A stretch of DNA of 11,270 nt from Halobacteriales archaeon SW_10_68_16 (GTDB lineage: Archaea; Halobacteriota; Halobacteria; Halobacteriales; Haloarculaceae): NCBI GenBank assembly GCA_003023485.1, contig PXSG01000106.1, forward strand, positions 8,456 through 19,725, written 5' to 3'. Below are positions 7,293 to 11,270 of the stretch, in pieces. Under the pieces are notes generated by a model. The model was not told the origin of the DNA. It saw nothing but the letters and a program-made list of their open reading frames with translations, and did not search any database. Numbering within the stretch: position 1 is the first letter of the stretch; every line of letters starts with the position of its first letter. The position numbers and the translations under genes are program-made.

Positions 7293-7343
7293 ATGTTCGC
7301 GACGGGTCGACGCAGCGACGGAGGTGGCGGTGACCGTGGATGA
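7293..7343 (+). CDS. Possible 16-codon upstream ORF overlapping the trmB start
   Basis: ATG at 7293 opens a frame of 16 codons (MFATGRRSDGGGGDRG) ending TGA at 7341-7343, four codons into trmB. Its ATG coincides with the predicted transcription start, so it could be read as a leaderless ORF, with trmB read from an internal Shine-Dalgarno site. The peptide is glycine/arginine-rich and resembles no known protein. It could be a translational control device or chance; the AT-rich element and spacing are the only support. Confidence 0.25.
   Translation: MFATGRRSDGGGGDRG
7320..7326 (+). promoter_or_regulatory. Ribosome binding site deciding the trmB start
   Basis: GGAGGTG precedes three in-frame GTG codons at 7324, 7330 and 7336. 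The first overlaps the site itself. GTG 7330 has 5 bases of spacing from the GGAGG core and 7336 has 11, so 7330 is favoured. Confidence 0.5.
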
Positions 7344-8412
7344 GCGGGCGGACCTCGTCTCGGTGCTGGAGGACGCGGGCTTCTCGCCGTACCGGGCCGA
7401 CGCGTACGTGACGCTGCTGGCGTTCGGCGCCGCACCGGCGACCGAGATCGCCGAGGCCAGCGATGTCCCGGACCCGCGGATCTACGACGTGTTGCGCGAC
7501 CTGGAGGATGCGGGCTACATCGAGACCTACGAGCAGGACCTGCTGTACGCGCGGGCGGTCAGCCCCGACGAGGTCCTGAAGGACCTCCGGACGCGGGCCG
7601 ACCGCTTCAGCGCGGCCGCCGAGGAGATCGAGCGCCGCTGGGAGAAACCGCCCATGGAGGTGACCGTCGTCAGCCTCGTCAAGCGCTTCGAGACGGTCCG
7701 CAACTACGCGGCCGAGGCCATCCGGGGGGCACGCAACCAGGTGCAGGTGTCCCTTTCGGCCACCCAGTACGAGCGGCTCCGGCCCGCACTCCGGGCGGCC
7801 AAGGCCAACGGCGCCAACGTCCACCTCTCCTTGCACACCGCCGAGGCCGGGGTCGACACGCTGCCCGACCGCGAGGAGATCGCCGCCGTCTGCACGGAGG
7901 CGCGCACCCGCGACAAGCCGGCGCCGTTCGTCGCCATCGTCGACCGCACCGAGTCCTGTTTCGCGCCCAACCGCGGGTCTGCCAACGAGTACGGCGTCCT
8001 CGTCGACGACCGGACCCACACGTACGTCCTCTACTGGTTCTTCCTGACGGTGCTGTGGGACATCTGGGAGGTGTACTACACCGCCGACGACGGCGAGACG
8101 CCGACTGACTACCTGGACATCCGGTACTGCGTGCGCGACATCGCGCCGCTGCTCGCGGAGGGCGCGACCGTGGACGTCCTCGTCGAGGGGGTCGACACCG
8201 AGACCGGGACCGACAGGACCGTCCAGGGGACCGTCCGCGAGGTGATTGCCAACGGCTACGAGCACGACGACGAACACGCCCCGGTCGCGATCTACAGCGG
8301 CCAGATCGGGATGATCGTCGACACCGACGACGGCCCCGTCGAAATCGGCGGGTGGGGCGCGATGGTCGAGGAAGTCGAGGCCCACCGGCTCACCGTTCTC
8401 TCGGTGGAGTGA
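7330..8412 (+). CDS. trmB: TrmB family sugar-responsive transcriptional regulator
   Basis: This is a 360-residue DNA-binding regulator. An N-terminal winged helix-turn-helix spans about 8-75 (SPYRADAYVTLLAFG, then ATEIAEASDVPDPRIYDVLRDL as recognition helix region, then the wing GYIETYEQD). A charged helical linker at 79-105 and a C-terminal effector domain follow. The layout and length fit the TrmB family, and the sequence resembles the haloarchaeal TrmB that senses glucose and controls gluconeogenic and cofactor genes. The start GTG 7330 is set by the GGAGGTG site; no in-frame ATG exists nearby. The gene sits directly after a phosphohexomutase gene in the same direction, consistent with carbon control. 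Orthology to the characterised Halobacterium TrmB is likely but not proven, because haloarchaea have several paralogues and no clear TACT-N-GAGTA TrmB site was seen upstream. Confidence 0.8.
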   Translation: MTVDERADLVSVLEDAGFSPYRADAYVTLLAFGAAPATEIAEASDVPDPRIYDVLRDLEDAGYIETYEQDLLYARAVSPDEVLKDLRTRADRFSAAAEEIERRWEKPPMEVTVVSLVKRFETVRNYAAEAIRGARNQVQVSLSATQYERLRPALRAAKANGANVHLSLHTAEAGVDTLPDREEIAAVCTEARTRDKPAPFVAIVDRTESCFAPNRGSANEYGVLVDDRTHTYVLYWFFLTVLWDIWEVYYTADDGETPTDYLDIRYCVRDIAPLLAEGATVDVLVEGVDTETGTDRTVQGTVREVIANGYEHDDEHAPVAIYSGQIGMIVDTDDGPVEIGGWGAMVEEVEAHRLTVLSVE

Positions 8413-8607
8413 GGAGGGGAGACCCCGGCGCATCGACGGACGGCAGCGACACCCCGGTCCCACACTCTTCGCCCTGTCCGTCCGCGCCTACGCTGTCTCC
8501 CGAAGGGAATGCACAGGCGACTGACACCCCCGTAGGGACCGCGCCGGAGGTATCCCGGGTGGAAGTCCCCCCGGAGGCGTCCCCGCTGCGGGCGGTCCCC
8601 GAGCGGG
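8413..8607. other. Gene-free stretch after trmB
   Basis: No convincing gene was found in these 195 bases. Minus-strand frames are open here, but they lack a good start and their third positions are less GC-rich than in real neighbouring genes. The sequence is rich in short G- and C-runs (for example GGGGAGACCCC at 8416-8426) but has no T-run terminator. It may be decayed coding DNA belonging to the frame that follows. Confidence 0.4.
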
Positions 8608-8841
8608 TCAGGTCTTCCCGCCGAGCAGCAGGACGTAGCTGTGGACGACCAGCAGTCCGTACCACAGCGTCGCTGCCAGCAAAAAGTCGAAGTCCCGCGG
8701 CGCCGGGAGTGCGCGCACGAGCGCGACGGCGACCGCGAGCTGGACCCGCGTGTCACAGTGCCGGACGAACCCGCCCCACTCGGGCAGGCGGGGACACGCA
8801 CGACCGGGCGGGTGTGCGACCGCCTCACGGACCCGGCACCC
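8608..8841 (-). pseudogene. Frame for a small membrane protein, no clear start (possibly broken)
   Basis: The minus frame between a TAA at 8842-8844 and the TGA at 8608-8610 encodes up to 77 residues. The C-terminal half looks real: [20 protein letters not shown], then [20 protein letters not shown] and GGKT, i.e. two hydrophobic helices joined by a short polar turn. There is no ATG in the frame; the only common start is GTG 8718, inside the first helix, and a CTG lies at 8787. A TATA-like element (8842-8851) would drive transcription from about 8820. Either a rare start codon is used, or the 5' end has been lost or shifted. The neighbouring moxR and DUF58 genes carry frame lesions too, so damage is plausible. 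I do not recognise the family; a haloarchaeal small membrane protein is the best description. Confidence 0.4.
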
Positions 8842-8851
8842 TTACTATCCT
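8842..8851. promoter_or_regulatory. TATA-like element between the small membrane frame and moxR
   Basis: TTACTATCCT (AGGATAGTAA on the other strand) resembles haloarchaeal core promoters in either orientation. On the plus strand it would start moxR mRNA near 8872, leaving a leader of nearly 60 bases. On the minus strand it would serve the small membrane frame. Direction cannot be decided from sequence. Confidence 0.35.
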
Positions 8852-8893
8852 CCGGGCACAACGGGCGTTCAGAGGTTTCGCCGTGGGGAGACA

Positions 8894-8906
8894 GACTGTC
8901 ACAGTC
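8894..8906. promoter_or_regulatory. Palindrome GACTGT-C-ACAGTC upstream of moxR
   Basis: Two perfect 6-bp arms around a single base lie 22 bp before the moxR ATG. A factor bound here would overlap the initiating polymerase or the leader, so it is a candidate operator. Nothing else supports a function. Confidence 0.35.
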
Positions 8907-8928
8907 GCGCGCGGTGGTCCCGCTATCC

Positions 8929-9812
8929 ATGACTGACACAGAGACAGACGTACCGGACCCGACGCTGGAGAGCACGATCGAGGAGACGAGCGCCGTCGTC
9001 GATGACGTCGTCGAGAACGTCGAGACGGTCATCGTCGGCCACCACGAGGAGATCGAGCACATGGTGACCGCGCTGCTCGGTCGCGGGCACATCCTCCTCG
9101 AGGATGTCCCGGGGGTGGGCAAGACGATGCTCGCCCGCGCGGTCGCGGAGTCGTTCGACGGCTCGTTCAAGCGCGTCCAGTTCACGCCCGACCTCCTCCC
9201 GTCGGACGTGACGGGCGTCAACGTCTACAACCAGAAGACCCAGAACTTCGAGTTCCGCCCTGGCCCCGTCTTCGCCAACGTCGTCCTGGGCGACGAGATC
9301 AACCGGGCGCCGCCCAAGACACAGAGCGCCCTGCTGGAGGCGATGGAGGAAGAGCAGGTCACCGTCGACGGCGAGACCCACGCCATCCCCGAGCCCTTCA
9401 CCGTCATCGCGACCCAGAACACCGTCGAGGGCGACCGCGCCTACGACCTCCCCATGGCCGAGTCGGCAGCCACCCCATCGAACGGCTCGAACCGGTGGCC
9501 TCGCTTGCCGACCTCCAGCACGCCCGGGACGTGGCCGCCAGCGTCACCGTCGCCGAGCACGTCCGCCTCTATGCGACGGAACTGGCGACCTACACCCGCG
9601 AGAACGCGCAACTCGGCGTCAGCCCCCGGGGCACCATCTCGCTTCTGCGTGCCGCCCAGGGCCGCGCACTGCTGGACGGCCGCGACTACGTCATCCCCGA
9701 CGACATCCAGACCGAGGCACGGCCGGTGCTCACCCACCGGATCAGGACGGCCACCGACCGGACGCCGGGCGATATCGTCGAGGAGGCACTGGCGTCCGTC
9801 GAGGTCCGGTAG
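8929..9812 (+). pseudogene. moxR: MoxR-type AAA+ ATPase, disrupted by an internal out-of-frame deletion
   Basis: MoxR ATPases are chaperone-like AAA+ proteins that mature envelope or metal-dependent proteins, usually with a DUF58 partner such as the one downstream. The first 178 residues (ATG 8929 to about 9462) are normal: Walker A VPGVGKT (60-66), Walker [10 protein letters not shown] (119-127, D122/E123), and sensor 1 ATQN (161-164). After YDLPMAE the frame turns into nonsense. The MoxR sequence resumes in another frame as [20 protein letters not shown] (from 9456), and the winged C-terminal part ([27 protein letters not shown]) runs to TAG 9810-9812. About 25 family residues are missing, including the conserved DRF motif after LPxAE. 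GGCCGAG (9456-9462) is read in both frames at the join. A sequencing or assembly error is the main alternative. The last base is 2 bp from the DUF58 start. Confidence 0.8.
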
Positions 9813-9814
9813 CG

Positions 9815-10773
9815 ATGCGCCTCACGACCCGGGGCTGGACGGCCGTCGCCGTCCTCGTGGCCGCCGTCGCGCTCGCGTGGGGGTTCGGCGAGCGGTCGCT
9901 GAACGCCGTGGCCGCGCCGACGCTGGCGGCGCTGGTCGTCGCCGCCGTCCTCGTCCGGCGCGGTGATCCGCCGCGTGTCACCTTCGAGGAACCGCGGGCG
10001 GGCTTTCCGGGCGAGGAGCGGACCCTCTCCTTTCGCGTCGAGGGCGACGGCCTCGCGCGGGTCCGCCAGTCCCTCCCCGAGGGACTGACCGGCGCGGCGT
10101 CTACGAGATGGGCCCGCCGACGGTCGCCCAGCGCGACCCGCTGGGCCTGGTCGAGCACCGCGTCCAGCCGGAGGCGACCACGCAACTGGTCGTCTACCCG
10201 CAGGTGTACGTCCTCGCGGACCCGACGCTCGGGGGCGTCCTCGCGGACCCGATGACCGCCGAGCGCCAGGAGTTCGACCGCCTGCGCGAGTACGTCCCCG
10301 GCGACCCCCTGCGGAACGTCCACTGGAAGTCCAGCGCCAAACACGAGGAGTTCCTGGTGATGGAGTTCTCGCCGACCGAGCGCACCGAGACGCTGCGGGT
10401 CGCCGCCGGTGCCAGCCCCGGCGCCGAGGACCGGATGGCCGGCGCGGCAGCGACGCTGACCGACGCCGCGCTGGCGGCCGGGCTGACGGTCGAACTGTGG
10501 GTGCCCGACGGCCACCTCGCGCCGGGGTCGGGCGAGACCCACCGCGAGAACGCGATGCGCCTGCTCGCGACGGCCGGGAACGGCGACGTCGGCGAGGCGG
10601 CACGCGCCACAGCGGACGTCGCCATCAGCGCCGACGCACGGAGGACGACCGTCCGCCTCCCCGAGGGCGAGCGGTCGTTCGACTCGCTCGTGACCGGGAC
10701 GAAACGCCGCACGGACAGCGCCGTCGCCAGGGAGGCGGAGGCTGACGACGACGCCCGGGAGGTGACGGCGTGA
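9815..10773 (+). pseudogene. DUF58 family protein, disrupted by an internal out-of-frame deletion
   Basis: DUF58 proteins are membrane-anchored partners of MoxR ATPases, often with a von Willebrand-like fold. The N-terminus (ATG 9815) has two helices, about residues 8-24 and 30-46, then a beta-rich stretch ending SLPEGLTG (to 10093). In that frame the sequence then degenerates. DUF58 resumes one frame over from 10087 with DRRGVYEMGPPTVAQRDPLG, and later the family hallmark REYVPGDPLRNVHWKSSAKH and FLVMEF. About 25-30 residues expected between LTG and DRRG are absent. GACCGGC (10087-10093) is read in both frames. The rest, to TGA 10771-10773, is intact, so the C-terminal half would be preserved if frame were restored. 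The start follows a GAGGT (9801-9805) site, and the stop overlaps the next gene's GTG. Confidence 0.8.
10757..10765 (+). promoter_or_regulatory. Ribosome binding site of the transglutaminase-like gene
   Basis: GGGAGGTGA is a near-perfect match to the archaeal anti-Shine-Dalgarno. Seven bases separate its GGAGG core from GTG 10770, which settles this start despite the absence of an ATG. Confidence 0.65.
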
Positions 10774-11270
10774 GCGTGAGTACTGCCGGCCGCGTGCGCG
10801 GTGTGCTGCCGACTGTGCGCCCGACGCGGGCGCTGGCGCTGCTGGCGACGGCCGGACTGCTGGGGGCGGTGCTGTCGGTCCTATACGGCATCGTCCAGGT
10901 CGACGGCGACCCCCGGCTGTTGTTCCTCCTTGCGGGGGCGTCGCTGGTCGCCGCGATGGTCTTCGCCCGGACGGTCCGGGTCGTCGTCACGGTCGCCGTG
11001 GCGGGGGCCTTGCTCTCGGTCGGCCTCGTCTGGTACGTCCTCTCGCTCCCACACGACCCCCAGTTCGTGGCGATGCTGGAGAGCAATCTCGAACTGCTGG
11101 CGGGTCAGTCGCTGCTGGAGATCAAGCAGTCGGACGTCTGGGCGCTGTCGGTCGCGCCGACGCCCGTCCTCGTCGCGTGGTACCTCTCCTTGCGCGGGTG
11201 GTACAGCACGGCGGCGCTGGTCGGTGGCGGGACCCTCTCGTATTTCGTCCTCACGGGCGACGCGTCGATC
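10770..11270 (+). CDS. Transglutaminase-like membrane protein, N-terminal part (3' end outside window)
   Basis: GTG 10770 overlaps the DUF58 stop (GTGA) and opens a frame that stays open to the right edge, giving 167 residues. It has hydrophobic segments at about 21-41, 49-66, 70-92, 123-141 and 147-162, with short loops and an amphipathic stretch (99-120) between. The motif DVWALSVAPTPVLVAWYLSL (122-141) and the ending YFVLTGDAS match, from memory, the membrane half of haloarchaeal transglutaminase-domain proteins that follow moxR and DUF58. The catalytic Cys-His-Asp domain would lie downstream and cannot be checked. Coupled translation with DUF58 supports one operon for protein maturation at the cell surface. 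If the upstream genes are truly broken, this gene could still be expressed by its own ribosome site. Confidence 0.65.
   Translation, partial: MSVSTAGRVRGVLPTVRPTRALALLATAGLLGAVLSVLYGIVQVDGDPRLLFLLAGASLVAAMVFARTVRVVVTVAVAGALLSVGLVWYVLSLPHDPQFVAMLESNLELLAGQSLLEIKQSDVWALSVAPTPVLVAWYLSLRGWYSTAALVGGGTLSYFVLTGDASI

Noticed and set aside
8390..8665. 91-codon minus frame with a Ser/Gly/Thr-rich translation
   Set aside because: Third positions are less GC-biased than in neighbours, it overlaps the end of trmB and the better membrane frame, and no motif is visible.
8641..8928. In-frame upstream extension of MoxR
   Set aside because: The extension is low-quality sequence opposite the membrane-protein frame; MoxR proteins begin near the ATG at 8929.
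1..11270. CRISPR array, rRNA, IS element or toxin-antitoxin pair
   Set aside because: No regularly spaced repeats, rRNA segments, transposase motifs or small paired toxin genes were found on either strand.

Overview
The window looks like a chromosomal segment of a halophilic archaeon (class Halobacteria). GC content is very high with GC-rich third codon positions. The predicted proteins are acidic, start codons sit about 25-30 bp below TATA-like elements (leaderless transcripts), and the gene families are typical of haloarchaea (FtsZ1, DUF373 membrane protein, TrmB regulator, MetY/MetX pair). No transposase, integrase, phage gene, CRISPR array or rRNA was seen.

Layout. (1) 2-370 (+): 3' end of a D-aminoacyl-tRNA deacylase (DtdA). 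(2) 505-1653 (+): ftsZ1, a tubulin-like division GTPase, with its own near-leaderless promoter and a tandem 8-bp direct repeat upstream. (3) 1822-4334 (+): a two-gene methionine operon, metY then metX, overlapping by ATGA. MetX acylates homoserine and MetY exchanges the acyl group for sulfide to give homocysteine. (4) 4346-4542 (-): tRNA-Arg(UCU), followed on its 3' side by a second copy of its own 3' end and a hairpin-rich spacer. (5) 4586-5671 (-): a DUF373 protein with a cytosolic N-terminal domain and about six membrane helices. It is divergent from (6) 5760-7133 (+), a phosphohexomutase of the GlmM/Pmm class with an unusual sugar-binding loop. (7) 7330-8412 (+): a TrmB-type sugar-responsive regulator. 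(8) 8413-8928: a gene-poor stretch holding one minus-strand frame for a small membrane protein that lacks an obvious start. (9) 8929-11270 (+): a MoxR AAA+ ATPase, DUF58 protein and transglutaminase-like membrane protein cluster that runs off the window.

The most striking feature is that both moxR and the DUF58 gene carry an internal out-of-frame deletion. In each, the protein restarts in another frame exactly at a 7-bp stretch that can be read as both the upstream and the downstream conserved motif. This suggests deletion between short direct repeats, or collapse during assembly. The flanking housekeeping genes are intact. Other points of interest are the tRNA 3'-end duplication, a short leaderless upstream ORF overlapping the trmB start, and the replaced sugar-binding loop of the phosphohexomutase. 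I found no wholly new multi-gene system.
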